Source: CAZIKF01 sp964539825 (GTDB lineage: Bacteria > Muiribacteriota > UBA6191). Taken from it: a DNA stretch of 64,000 nucleotides. Positions within the stretch are counted from its first letter, which is position 1; each line of letters begins with the position of its first letter. The position numbers were made by a program, and so were the translations under genes. The stretch lies in assembly GCA_964539825.1 (NCBI GenBank), contig CAZIKF010000006.1, positions 1-64,000 on the forward strand, given 5' to 3'. The notes below the pieces were generated by a model that had not been told where the DNA came from, ran no database searches, and saw only the letters and a list, made by a program, of their open reading frames with translations. Positions 26,141 to 36,259 of the stretch are shown here, piece by piece.

Positions 26141-27702
26141 TGGGGTCCGTCAAAGGTTTTGGATCCTGGTTGTTGGGTTTGAATCCCAATCGCTATCTGG
26201 CAACTCGATTTCTTTTTCTGAGGTCTTTTGGTTTCATCTATTTCATTGCCTTCCTCTCCCTGAGTGAGCAGGTATTACCTCTACTTGGAAGTGATGGTCT
26301 TTTGCCGGCGGTTCACTATTTGGATAGGCTTGAGGATGCTTACGGAGGCATCTGGCCTGCATTTTTCAAGAAACCCTCCCTGTTTCTATGGTATTGCAGC
26401 GATTCAATGCTGCAGGGACTTGCCTGGTTCGGCACCGTGCTATCCCTGGGGGTTGTCCTCGGCTTCGCTAACTCCCTGGTTCTCTTCCTTCTTTGGTTTC
26501 TTTATCTTTCCTTTGTACATATAGGCCAGGTTTTTTATGGATTTGGTTGGGAATCTATCGTTCTTGAAACCGGGTTTTTGTCCATTTTTCTGTGCCGAAT
26601 CTGGAAGTTTGATCTCTTTGATCCTGACTCCCCTCCCCCGACCTGCGTAATGTGGCTTCTGCGCTGGGAATTATTTCGGATTATGTTTGGTGCTGGTCTC
26701 ATCAAACTTCGTGGAGACGCCTGTTGGCCCGATCTCACCTGCCTCTTTTATCACTTTGAGACACAGCCCATTCCAAACCCGTTGAGCTGGTATTTCCACC
26801 ATATGCCCCCGGAAATCCTCAAAGGTGGAGTGGCTTTTAATCATTTTGTAGAGTTAGTGGTCCCGTTTTTCTTTTTTGGCCCCAGAATCCTGCGTCATTT
26901 TGCCGGAAGTCTGACGCTTCTCTTTCAACTGGTCCTGATTTTGAGCGGAAATCTCTCCTGGCTAAACTGGCTTACAGCGATAATCTGTCTGTCTTGTTTT
27001 GATGATAGATTCTTATGTCATTTTCTTCCCCGTAAATTCAGGGAGATGGTTTCCTACTTGGAGCCTGGGGGATTGCGATGGCTCAATTTTCGAAAATGGC
27101 CCGCTTTGCTGCTGACTGTTCTGGTGATATGGCTGAGTCAAAAACCTGTAGAGAATATGTTCTCCAAACGACAGATCATGAACACAGCTTTTGATAGTCT
27201 GCATCTGGTGAATACTTATGGGGCGTTTGGAAGTATAGGAAAGGATCGTTTTGAAGTCATTCTCTCAGGTACCCGTGACCGGATTCCGCGCGCCGAGAGT
27301 GAATGGCTTGAGTATGAGTTTAAGTTTAAGCCCGGGAGAGTTGATCGGATACCCGGGATGGTGGCCCCTTACCATTACCGCCTGGACTGGCAGATCTGGT
27401 TTGCGGCAATGTCCTCCTATCAAAACAATCCCTGGCTTGTGCATTTGGTCTATAAGCTTTTGCGAGACAATCAAGGTGTTTTGCGCCTTTTAGGAGAGAA
27501 TCCCTTTTCTGGTTCTCCCCCTAACTGGATTCGAGCAGATTTATACCAATACAAATTCACTGGACCCGGGGAGTCTCCACGGACCTGGTGGAAGAGATCA
27601 AGGGTAAAAGAATATCTCCCTCCCCTATCCCTCCAGAATCCCCCGTTTCTGAGGTTTTTGAAAACCTATGGATGGATTGGGAATGATATAATGAAACCGT
27701 GA
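26140..27702 (+). CDS. Lipase maturation factor family membrane protein
   Basis: 520 residues. Six to eight membrane segments (residues about 25-320) hold the family core (FRIMFGAGLIKLRGDACW, then HFETQPIPNPLSWYFH), followed by a soluble part with a DRIPGMVAPYHYRLDWQIWF motif. LMF proteins help secreted lipases fold in the eukaryotic ER; the bacterial role is unproven but probably concerns secreted proteins. It overlaps the MATE stop by 1 nt, and the next gene begins at or within its end. A class 3 lipase lies 12 kb away at 39833. Confidence 0.9.
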   Translation: MGSVKGFGSWLLGLNPNRYLATRFLFLRSFGFIYFIAFLSLSEQVLPLLGSDGLLPAVHYLDRLEDAYGGIWPAFFKKPSLFLWYCSDSMLQGLAWFGTVLSLGVVLGFANSLVLFLLWFLYLSFVHIGQVFYGFGWESIVLETGFLSIFLCRIWKFDLFDPDSPPPTCVMWLLRWELFRIMFGAGLIKLRGDACWPDLTCLFYHFETQPIPNPLSWYFHHMPPEILKGGVAFNHFVELVVPFFFFGPRILRHFAGSLTLLFQLVLILSGNLSWLNWLTAIICLSCFDDRFLCHFLPRKFREMVSYLEPGGLRWLNFRKWPALLLTVLVIWLSQKPVENMFSKRQIMNTAFDSLHLVNTYGAFGSIGKDRFEVILSGTRDRIPRAESEWLEYEFKFKPGRVDRIPGMVAPYHYRLDWQIWFAAMSSYQNNPWLVHLVYKLLRDNQGVLRLLGENPFSGSPPNWIRADLYQYKFTGPGESPRTWWKRSRVKEYLPPLSLQNPPFLRFLKTYGWIGNDIMKP

Positions 27703-27746
27703 CGGCTAAGGGCAATCCGATTCCCCTCTACCAGGAAAAAAGATTC

Positions 27747-30700
27747 ATGTATGTTGGACCGGCTCAGAGCAGGTTTTGGTTCTTTGCTCTACTAATACAG
27801 ATACTGTTTTTTTGCGGCTGTGGAGGAGGCTTCCTACAGGGGATCAGCGAACGCTCCGCTACCCCTCCTGTTTCGACTACGGGACCGGGTTCTCAAGCTA
27901 CCCTCAGTGTTTCCGTGGTAGATGGGCCGCTAAGTAACATACGCGTCAGGCTGGTCTCCTTAACGCGCGGTACTCTTGCCACGGGAAAATCAAACCTGGC
28001 CGGTGACAGCCAACTCTCGGTTTTTAAATCTGTGTTGCAGACTCTGCCCGCCGATGACCGTCTCTTCATTTATGCCGATTCAGTAGACTCTCAGTCCGCG
28101 GTTCATTTCCAGGATGGAAGTCTACGACTTCTGAAGGTAGGTCAGGCACGGCTCAAATCAATTCTTCCGCCGCTCTCGGTAATAAACGCTGTGAATACCA
28201 CCGAATTGACAGCAGACCCTCAGATTCAGCGCTCCTCCCAGGTATCTCATTTTAGCAATGCCATCTCTCTTCTAACCGAGGCTCATTTGAAGGAAACCGG
28301 AGTCATCAGCGCACCCCTGCGGCCTGGAACAACCATAACATTGGATAATCTCCTACTGTTCAGCGCCAGTGTTTCACAAACTGTGTCCGCGATTAGTGGG
28401 GGAAGTCCGGTAGTCTTGGCCCGCTTCAAATTGGTGAGCATGGCCAATAAGGCTATTATTGAGGAAGAATTCACTTCTTTTCTGGATGGTGCTCCCGCGA
28501 CTTCACTGGAAAGTTCAGATGAAATTTTGAGTCAACTGGCGGGTAATGGGTCTGGAGCGACAGCGCCTCTCTCCCTGAGTCAATTCTTTCAAAACTCCCT
28601 CTCCAGGCTCTCTGATAAAATTTCCGCCGATCTGAACTCCTCTGTTTTTTCCTCTACCCTCGCAAGTTCCCTTCCGCTTAGCAGTATTACCTCCCTGGGC
28701 AGTGCTGAACTTCTTCAAAACTCTACTCAAGATCTGGCTGGAGAGATAGAAACGCGGGTTACGGAGTCGGTTAGATCTAGTTTTTCGCTGACCAATTTCC
28801 AGGTTTTTGGATCAACAGGAAATATTTTGGCGTCAGCAAGTCTGGTAAATCCACTGAGCCAGCCCGTTAACCTGATTTTTGAGTATTCCATTGACGGCGG
28901 AGTCAATTTTTCCACTTCGACCAATATCTCTCCCGCTCTTACTGTGTTCAAGGGCTCAGCGCAAGTTGATTTCACCTGGTCGTCTCTCGCGGATACCCTG
29001 GTAGATACCACCGTGCTGGTAGTTCGTCTCAAGAGTCTTTATTCAGGTCTAGAGGCGACATCGGCAACCGTTGGTCCCCTGTCACTTTTCAATTTCCCAA
29101 ATCGAGTCCCTATTTTGCAATCCGTCGTGATTTCGGGAGATTCAGGAAACCTCTCCCTGGGATTCGATCTGACTGACCAGGATAATGATCCCCTTTCTGT
29201 TTTATTCGAATATAGCCTAGATGGTGGTTCTACCTTTGCTGGGAGTGCCAACATCTCACCCTCTCTTCAAAATCTGAGTTCAGGGCAAAATCTCTCTTTC
29301 ACCTGGAATTCTTCCGTAGATTTTCAAACGAATGAAACTTCTGTTTTGGTCCGCCTGACTCCTGGTGATCCTGAATCCTCCGGTATTCCCGTTTCGTCTT
29401 CAAGTTTCATAGTCTTTAACCGGCCCAATACAGCTCCGACTGTAGAAAATGTTCTCATCCAGGGCGATGCTGGAGATCTTCTTGTTTCCATGGATGTAGT
29501 GGATAATGAAGGCGATCTGGTTTCAGTTGGATTTGAGTACACAACCGATTCGGGAGTCACATTTCAAAATTCCCAGAACCTCTCACGATCCCTTAGTTCT
29601 CTTTCCCCCGCTGCCGGAGTGACCTTTGTATGGAGTTCTCTTGGGGACATCCAATTGGACTTGCCTATAGTCAGGCTGCGTTTGAGTCCGGTTGATTTCC
29701 ATCTCCTGGGTGATCCACTGCTGACAAACCCGTTTTCGGTGAATAACCAGCCCAATCGGTCTCCAGTTTTAAGTAATTTAAGCCTTACTCCAAATGATGA
29801 AGATTTCGCTGTAAGTATCACGGTTCAGGACCTCGACGGTGATCCGGTGTCGATTTTATTTGAATACTCTACCGATAGCGGTGTCAATTTCAGCTCTACG
29901 ACTCATATAACTCCTGAGAGCCTGGTTTTTTCCCCCGGTGTCGCTGGATGGACCTGGCGCTCCGGAGAGGATTTTTCGACAAATGAGACCTCGGTGCTGG
30001 TCAGGGTGACTCCAAACGATGGCTTCGTGGCCGGACCTTCCCTACTCTCAAGTCCGTTTTCAGCGCTGAATAATGATTTACCCACGGCCGTTGGAGCTAG
30101 TCTAAGCGGTACCTCCGGCGATCTCATCGTGAGTGTAGATCTGAGTGATGATGATCTCGATCTGCTTTCGCTTGGTTTTGAATACACCACAGATGGTGGG
30201 TCACAGTGGATCACAAGCACCGAAGTTGATCGTGCGCTAACAGGATTACCGGGAATATCAGGCACAACCTTTGTGTGGAACTCCTCGCAGAATTTTTCAT
30301 CCAATGAAAGCGATGTTCAGATTCGCATCACTCCCTCTGACGGCAAGCAGGTAGGAACCTCTTCCACCTCTTCTTTATTTACCATTCTCAACAATAACCC
30401 GCCCATAGCCCAGGGTGTCAGTGCCAGCGGAACTTCAGGCGATTTACTGATCAGCGTGGACGTTCTTGATGCAGATGCAGATCTTGTATCCCTTAATTTT
30501 GAATATACAACTGATGCGGGAGTTGTTTGGATTTCCTCAACGAATCTGGATCGAACGCTGAATTCGCTCATTCCCCAGCTCGCTACCACATTTCTTTGGC
30601 AGTCTTCCCAGGATTTTCTCACGGATGAAACCACCGTGATGATTAGAACCACTCCTTCTGACGCTCAGTCCAGCGGAACCTCTTCCATCTCAAATCTTTT

Positions 30701-33700
30701 CTCGGTTTTGAATAATCACGAACCCATCGCCCAAAAAGCGACTGTCAGCGGTACTTCCGGAGACTTGCTTATCGGGGTGGATTTGATTGATGAGGATAGT
30801 GACCTGGTGTCTCTTAGCTTTGAATACTCTCTGAATTCAGGAGTGAGCTGGATTCTTTCCCAGAATCTTGATCGCTCACTCAGTTCACTAATCGCGCAAA
30901 CTCTAACGACCTTTGTGTGGAATTCTTCCCAGGATTTTCTAACCGATGAAGCCTCAGTCCAGTTCAGGATAACCCCGTCTGACGGCAAGTCCTCTGGTAC
31001 TTCAGCAGTATCCTCTTCCTTTGCGGTTTTCAACAATCACTTCCCCATCGCTCAAAATGCGACTGTGATCGGAACTTCAGATTCTATTCTTGTCAGTTTG
31101 GATTTAATCGACGTAGATCAGGACTTACTCTCGGTCACCTTTGAGTATTCGACAGACTCAGGCTCGGCATGGATTCTTTCCCAAAATCTTGATCGTTCTC
31201 TCACTTCGCTTCCAGCTTTAACCGGCACCACATTCTTGTGGTATAGCTCACTGGATTTTCGCACCGATGAAACCACCATGCAGATTCGATTGACTCCTTC
31301 GGATGGAAAATCGACAGGTACTTCGGCTATCACTACAGTTTTTTCGGTTTTCAACAATCATCTTCCCGTTTCTCAAAACCTCACGGTGAGTGGTACGTCC
31401 GAGTCTATTTTTATCAGCGTAGATCTTAGCGATGAAGATACGGATACCCTTTCACTGGGTTTTGAATACAGTATTGATGACGGGGGCCAGTGGACATCGT
31501 CCTTTAGCCAGGATCGCTCCTTACTGTCCCTGCCCCAGCAGACTTCCACCACATTCTTCTGGATATCTTCCCAGGACTTCACTACCGATGAAACCGGAGT
31601 GAGAATACGTGTGATTCCCACAGACTCCAAGTCCTTTGGAATACCCCTTACCTCCGATCAATTTTCAGTCTTCAATAATTATGAGCCAGTCGCTCACAGT
31701 CTTACGGTGACCGGAAGCACTACAGACATTCTCGTCGGGGTCTTTCTCTCAGACGCGAACCTGGAGCCTCTCACCATTACCTTTGAGTATAGTCTGGACG
31801 CAGGATTCAACTATACCCAGTCCACGAATCTCACACCGGTGCTAAGTTCTTATCCGGCTGAGCAGAATTCAACCTTCCTATGGAATTCCTCCCTTGAATT
31901 CACCACTGATGAAACCCAGGTTCAGCTCCGAATCACTCCATCTGACGGTAAGACTAGCGGAACTTCAGCCATATCAAGCGTTTTCTCTGTTCTCAATAAC
32001 TTTGACCCGGTCGCTCAAAATTTGACTACCGTTGGAGCATCAGACGATATTCTCGTGAGTGTTGATCTCAGCGACGGGAATACGGATCTGCTCTCCCTTT
32101 CTTTTGAATACACTACGGACGCTAGCTCCTTTGTGTCTTCGCTCAATGTAACCCCCGCCCTCACCGGACTAAATCCACTGGCCGGAACCACTTTTTTATG
32201 GCGCTCGTCTTTTGATTTCACCAGTGATGAGCCCACTGTGCAGATTAGAGTTACGCCTTCAGATGGTAAAACGGAGGGTGTTTCAGCAACTTCGAGCCTT
32301 TTCTCTGTTCTCAACAATCATCTTCCGCTTTCTTCCAATTTGTCGCTCACTGGAACTTCGGGTGATCTCATTGTTAGTGTGGATCTGGCGGATGAAGACG
32401 GAGATCTTCTCACCCTGGATTTTGAGCATAGCCTCAATGATGGACTTTCGTGGAATGAAACCTCTGGTACCACCGCTCTCACCGGAGTGATCCCAGTGAA
32501 TTCCAGCACATTTCCATGGCAGAGTTCCCAGGATTTCAGCGCCGATGAAACCGATGTTCGAATTCGACTGCGCGCAGAAGATGGCGAAGGCTTTGGAGCT
32601 TATACCACTTCTTCTGCGTACCAGGTACTCAACTCAAATAACACAGCACCTGTGATCAGCGATTTAAGATTCCGCGGTAATAGTGGAGCTATTGTGGTCG
32701 AGTTTAGTATATCGGATGCACAGTCCGATCCCATGTCTCTGCTGCTTGAGGTTAGTTCCGACTCAGGATCCAACTTTAGCACCTCTACGAATACTTCCCA
32801 TAGTCTTCAAAGCGGATTAGACGGAACCTTCTCTAAATTTATCTGGCAGTCTTCCCGTGACTTTTCTTCAGATGAAAACGGTGTTGTACTAAGGGTAACT
32901 CCATCGGATTCCTTTAGAAGCGGAACCGGAATCACTACGGGTCCATTCTCAGTTTTCAATTCTGCCAATTATCCGAGTCAGACAAATCAAAATCCCCGGA
33001 CCCTGATCGTTCCTTCTTTTCGAATTGATTCCATCGTTCCCGACCCTACAGATCCCAACAACCCCAACCCACAGAATGTTCTCGTACATTTTAACCGTGA
33101 GATAGACACCAGTTCATTTGACGCCATTGCGCCACTGACGTGGAATGGATCCAACACGGAGGCAATTCTCAATGATCCGGATACCTATTCAGCCGGAAAG
33201 TTTACGATCTTCAAAAATCTTACTTTCCAGGAAGTAAGAGAGCTTGAAGCCATAGTGGACAATTATATTACTGAGACCGTACCAAATACGGATGCCCTTA
33301 CTACGGGATTCTCAGCGTTTACTCAAGACAAACTTGGCACTAATGGTGTAGCTAATAATCCCGGCACTGGGTTTTATAGGTTGACTACCTCACCATTTTG
33401 TTCCACCGGACCCGTAGCACAGTGCACCTCAAGAGTGATCCTCGGCGGATTGCTTAACCCTGCTTATTCTGCTGCAGATAGCTATACTTTCTTTTTTATG
33501 CCTTCGCTTAGCATTGCCAGAAGCGATGGTCTCACGGATTACAGTGGGAACTTCTTAGCCCATGCCGTCCAGGGTTACGGGGAAACCACCGTACCAATTG
33601 ACGTTTATTTTCCATTGACTATGGGATCTATGCGCCAGCTTCACGCCCCCACCAGCAGCGACTTTGTATTCGATTCCCAGGGTTCTTTATTTATTCCTTC

Positions 33701-34526
33701 CAGTGCCGTCAAAACCGACATTAAGTCTATTCCAACAGAAGCGCTTAGTTCATTGGGTTTTGCTACGATCCCCAGTACATCTACGGTTCTGAGTCCACCG
33801 CCCACGGCCTACTATAGTCCCGAGTTACTATCAATGGATGCCTCAGAAGCATTGACCATTCGCCAGATCCTGTTTTCGGACGGAGACGCTGTGGTCAACG
33901 AAGCGTTGAATTACATTTCCGCCAAAAACAATGGAGCTTTATTTGAGCATGGTTCCGCCAAACTCGGACAATTACAATACAGACCTCCCTTTTCAGATCT
34001 TCCCAGTCCTGTGAGTACACGAAATCACATCATGCGCCCCATCATAATGAGCTCATCCGAGATTCTTTCCAGTCCGCCATTCAACGTAACCTCCATCTTT
34101 GTTGGTGAATCTTTCACCTTTTCGGTAATTGAATCCTTTACCGCCCAGGACTTCTCCATCCGCTACTGGCAAAAGGACGCCAGATTAACCTACCAGAACT
34201 TCTACCCTACCCTTTCCGTCACTTACGGGGATAACACAACCGTATTTACCGATGTCATGGAAATTCGGCGCTGGAGGTCGGTTACCCCGGTCATTTACCT
34301 TACGGGTTCTTCCACCTGGAGTCACGTACCGACGACAGGTACCACAACCGGGCTGGTAGAGGAGTTGGTTTCTTTATTTTCACGGGATGCCGGGATCATC
34401 GTTGTAGATGATGTGCGCTTTAAAAGTACCGGAGCACAAATCTTCAAAGAGGAAAACAAGGAAGTCATCGGCGCACTTGATATCGTAGATGGGTTTGAGT
34501 GGAATTCAGATAAGCTGCCGCGTTAG
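27747..34526 (+). CDS. Giant repeat surface lipoprotein
   Basis: 2259 residues from ATG 27747, which has AGGAAAA 7 nt upstream. A GTG at 27699 overlapping the previous stop is the alternative. A hydrophobic stretch ends in FFCGCGGG, a loose lipobox, so a lipid anchor is likely. Layout: an N-terminal region (about 20-345) with a transthyretin-like start, 13 tandem units (about 348-1742), then a C-terminal region of about 500 residues opening with a Pro/Asn-rich VPDPTDPNNPNP segment and IDTSSF, similar to Ig-like SbsA-type starts. The units carry acidic VDLxDxDxDLLSL stretches that may bind calcium. Its stop overlaps that of the convergent symporter gene. Probable adhesin or stalk protein. Confidence 0.85.
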   Translation: MYVGPAQSRFWFFALLIQILFFCGCGGGFLQGISERSATPPVSTTGPGSQATLSVSVVDGPLSNIRVRLVSLTRGTLATGKSNLAGDSQLSVFKSVLQTLPADDRLFIYADSVDSQSAVHFQDGSLRLLKVGQARLKSILPPLSVINAVNTTELTADPQIQRSSQVSHFSNAISLLTEAHLKETGVISAPLRPGTTITLDNLLLFSASVSQTVSAISGGSPVVLARFKLVSMANKAIIEEEFTSFLDGAPATSLESSDEILSQLAGNGSGATAPLSLSQFFQNSLSRLSDKISADLNSSVFSSTLASSLPLSSITSLGSAELLQNSTQDLAGEIETRVTESVRSSFSLTNFQVFGSTGNILASASLVNPLSQPVNLIFEYSIDGGVNFSTSTNISPALTVFKGSAQVDFTWSSLADTLVDTTVLVVRLKSLYSGLEATSATVGPLSLFNFPNRVPILQSVVISGDSGNLSLGFDLTDQDNDPLSVLFEYSLDGGSTFAGSANISPSLQNLSSGQNLSFTWNSSVDFQTNETSVLVRLTPGDPESSGIPVSSSSFIVFNRPNTAPTVENVLIQGDAGDLLVSMDVVDNEGDLVSVGFEYTTDSGVTFQNSQNLSRSLSSLSPAAGVTFVWSSLGDIQLDLPIVRLRLSPVDFHLLGDPLLTNPFSVNNQPNRSPVLSNLSLTPNDEDFAVSITVQDLDGDPVSILFEYSTDSGVNFSSTTHITPESLVFSPGVAGWTWRSGEDFSTNETSVLVRVTPNDGFVAGPSLLSSPFSALNNDLPTAVGASLSGTSGDLIVSVDLSDDDLDLLSLGFEYTTDGGSQWITSTEVDRALTGLPGISGTTFVWNSSQNFSSNESDVQIRITPSDGKQVGTSSTSSLFTILNNNPPIAQGVSASGTSGDLLISVDVLDADADLVSLNFEYTTDAGVVWISSTNLDRTLNSLIPQLATTFLWQSSQDFLTDETTVMIRTTPSDAQSSGTSSISNLFSVLNNHEPIAQKATVSGTSGDLLIGVDLIDEDSDLVSLSFEYSLNSGVSWILSQNLDRSLSSLIAQTLTTFVWNSSQDFLTDEASVQFRITPSDGKSSGTSAVSSSFAVFNNHFPIAQNATVIGTSDSILVSLDLIDVDQDLLSVTFEYSTDSGSAWILSQNLDRSLTSLPALTGTTFLWYSSLDFRTDETTMQIRLTPSDGKSTGTSAITTVFSVFNNHLPVSQNLTVSGTSESIFISVDLSDEDTDTLSLGFEYSIDDGGQWTSSFSQDRSLLSLPQQTSTTFFWISSQDFTTDETGVRIRVIPTDSKSFGIPLTSDQFSVFNNYEPVAHSLTVTGSTTDILVGVFLSDANLEPLTITFEYSLDAGFNYTQSTNLTPVLSSYPAEQNSTFLWNSSLEFTTDETQVQLRITPSDGKTSGTSAISSVFSVLNNFDPVAQNLTTVGASDDILVSVDLSDGNTDLLSLSFEYTTDASSFVSSLNVTPALTGLNPLAGTTFLWRSSFDFTSDEPTVQIRVTPSDGKTEGVSATSSLFSVLNNHLPLSSNLSLTGTSGDLIVSVDLADEDGDLLTLDFEHSLNDGLSWNETSGTTALTGVIPVNSSTFPWQSSQDFSADETDVRIRLRAEDGEGFGAYTTSSAYQVLNSNNTAPVISDLRFRGNSGAIVVEFSISDAQSDPMSLLLEVSSDSGSNFSTSTNTSHSLQSGLDGTFSKFIWQSSRDFSSDENGVVLRVTPSDSFRSGTGITTGPFSVFNSANYPSQTNQNPRTLIVPSFRIDSIVPDPTDPNNPNPQNVLVHFNREIDTSSFDAIAPLTWNGSNTEAILNDPDTYSAGKFTIFKNLTFQEVRELEAIVDNYITETVPNTDALTTGFSAFTQDKLGTNGVANNPGTGFYRLTTSPFCSTGPVAQCTSRVILGGLLNPAYSAADSYTFFFMPSLSIARSDGLTDYSGNFLAHAVQGYGETTVPIDVYFPLTMGSMRQLHAPTSSDFVFDSQGSLFIPSSAVKTDIKSIPTEALSSLGFATIPSTSTVLSPPPTAYYSPELLSMDASEALTIRQILFSDGDAVVNEALNYISAKNNGALFEHGSAKLGQLQYRPPFSDLPSPVSTRNHIMRPIIMSSSEILSSPPFNVTSIFVGESFTFSVIESFTAQDFSIRYWQKDARLTYQNFYPTLSVTYGDNTTVFTDVMEIRRWRSVTPVIYLTGSSTWSHVPTTGTTTGLVEELVSLFSRDAGIIVVDDVRFKSTGAQIFKEENKEVIGALDIVDGFEWNSDKLPR
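28790..32973 (+). repeat. 13 tandem coding units of about 105 residues
   Basis: Each unit runs roughly from GTSGDLLVSVDL through FEYTTDxG, TTFxWxSSxDF, TDExxVxIRxTPSDG to FSVxNNxxP. Units 4 to 11 are the most alike; the first three and the last are more diverged, which fits expansion from the middle. DNA period is about 315-324 nt. The regular antisense frames on the other strand follow from this repeat and are not genes. Confidence 0.85.
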
Positions 34527-36253
34527 GCGGAATTCTTTTGAACCTTCATTTCCTGTGACATGGAAATCGCCAGGACAAGGGAACAAATCCCTGATAATGC
34601 TAACAGGGTCATCCCCTGCATAGGAGTCTTGAGTAGGAAGGATCCGATGGAAAAGTTCAGTCCGAAGAAGACTCCCATCCCCAGGACCCAATGAATCAGA
34701 CCCCGACCAAGATTGGTGGGTGTAGAGCCGGGGATCGTTGCATAAATCCCCTTCCAGCCAAACCCCGGGGGTCGAACCCTTAATACAAACTCTCTAAGAG
34801 TATCCTCTTCATCTGCCTTAGTTAGAAATGTGGCAGTGAGCCAGCCTACTGTAGAGATGCAAACAGTTATGATGAGCTTGGTGCCGTAGGCTAATTCCGG
34901 GACTGCCATCTCAAGAGTTGTGGCGGTCACTCCGGAGAGGATCATTGCCGTGATTTCTGAAATGGCGTTCACCCTCCACCAGAACCATCGTAGAATCCAG
35001 GTTAGACCGGCTCCGCTGGCAAAGGTCAGAAGGAATTTCCAGGTTTTCCCAACGGATTCCAAATTCAGGGAAAGTATCACGGAGCCCGCCAGTAATGCGG
35101 CCATCACCAGCCGGGATATCAGGACGTAGTGTTCAGGGGATTTGTGCGGAGCGAAAAATCGACGGTACAGATCATTTACTACATAGGAGGCACCCAGGTT
35201 GAGGTGAGTATCTATGGTAGACATGAAGGCTCCGATCAGGCAAACCAATACGAAACCAAGCAGTCCTACCGGCAGGATCTTGGCCATCATGAGCGGGTAT
35301 GCCATTTCCGGATCCTTTAGATCGGTGAGCAGAACCATGGAGCAAAGACCGGTGATGATCCAGGGCCAGACCTGGAAACAATAGGTAAGGAAGGTATAGA
35401 GTGCACTTCCCAGAATCGAGTGGTTTTCATCTTTGGCTGAGAGCATTCTCTGAATGTGTTTTCCACCGCCGTCAGCATACTTGTGGGCCCACCACTGAAC
35501 CATTACGTATACGAGGAACAGCTCCAAAGGCAGGCTTGAATCCTTTGAGAAACCGGGAAAAAAGTCCAATGCACCCTTTGGTGCCGACGCTGCTGAGGGG
35601 AGGGCTGCGATGAGAGAATCGATCCCTCCGACGGCTTGGACTGACAAATAGGCAAGTAGAATGGATCCCGTTAGAGCCATGAAATATTGAATGAAATCCG
35701 TAAGCACCACTCCGTAAAATCCAGCGGCTACTGAATAGATAAAGACCAGGATCACCGTGACCCACAGGGCAGTTAGAATATCCAGACTGGTAACTCCCTG
35801 CAGCACCTTCCTGAGCGAAAGAAAGACCCAACCCATGATGAAGACATTGAATAGAATTCCGAAATACACTCCCTTCAATACCCTTAGCGCGGCTGCCGCT
35901 TTTCCGCTATAGCGCAGTTCTATGAGCTCGGCATCTGTAACTACCTGTGCCCGGTTCCAGAGTCTGGCAAAGAATAGTGTGACGAATATGGCTGATATAG
36001 CGCTCGCCCATAGAAACCAGACTCCCCCGATCCCCTCTTTGTAGAGAAAGCGAGTCACAGCCACCGGAGTATCGATGGAGAAATTGGTGGCAGCCATGGA
36101 GACACCAATGAGCCACCAGGGCATGGAACGACCTCCAAGAAAGAAATCTTCTACCGAATTGGAGGCCTTCTTTGTAAACCAGATTCCCGCCAGAAAAATA
36201 GCGCTCAGGTACACAGTCATGACCGCGTAGTCCAGGAAGGCTAATTCTCTCAT
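34523..36253 (-). CDS. Sodium:solute symporter (SSS family)
   Basis: 576 residues with about 13-14 membrane segments. It takes up a solute (sugar, amino acid or similar) with sodium across the inner membrane. The core shows YLSAIFLAGIWFTKKASNSVEDFFLGGRS and GVSMAATNFSIDTPVAV, and the later VLVCLIGAFMSTIDTHLNLGASY, a hallmark of the SGLT/ putative-transporter branch. Substrate unknown. It starts 6 nt after the stop of the small secreted protein upstream, and its stop overlaps the giant lipoprotein stop. Confidence 0.92.
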   Translation of the reverse strand: MRELAFLDYAVMTVYLSAIFLAGIWFTKKASNSVEDFFLGGRSMPWWLIGVSMAATNFSIDTPVAVTRFLYKEGIGGVWFLWASAISAIFVTLFFARLWNRAQVVTDAELIELRYSGKAAAALRVLKGVYFGILFNVFIMGWVFLSLRKVLQGVTSLDILTALWVTVILVFIYSVAAGFYGVVLTDFIQYFMALTGSILLAYLSVQAVGGIDSLIAALPSAASAPKGALDFFPGFSKDSSLPLELFLVYVMVQWWAHKYADGGGKHIQRMLSAKDENHSILGSALYTFLTYCFQVWPWIITGLCSMVLLTDLKDPEMAYPLMMAKILPVGLLGFVLVCLIGAFMSTIDTHLNLGASYVVNDLYRRFFAPHKSPEHYVLISRLVMAALLAGSVILSLNLESVGKTWKFLLTFASGAGLTWILRWFWWRVNAISEITAMILSGVTATTLEMAVPELAYGTKLIITVCISTVGWLTATFLTKADEEDTLREFVLRVRPPGFGWKGIYATIPGSTPTNLGRGLIHWVLGMGVFFGLNFSIGSFLLKTPMQGMTLLALSGICSLVLAISMSQEMKVQKNSA

Positions 36254-36259
36254 TTGTAT

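Noticed and set aside
28515..32509. A series of antisense open frames on the minus strand of the giant gene
   Set aside because: They repeat with the period of the plus-strand units and have no ribosome sites or conserved character; they are shadows of the repeat.
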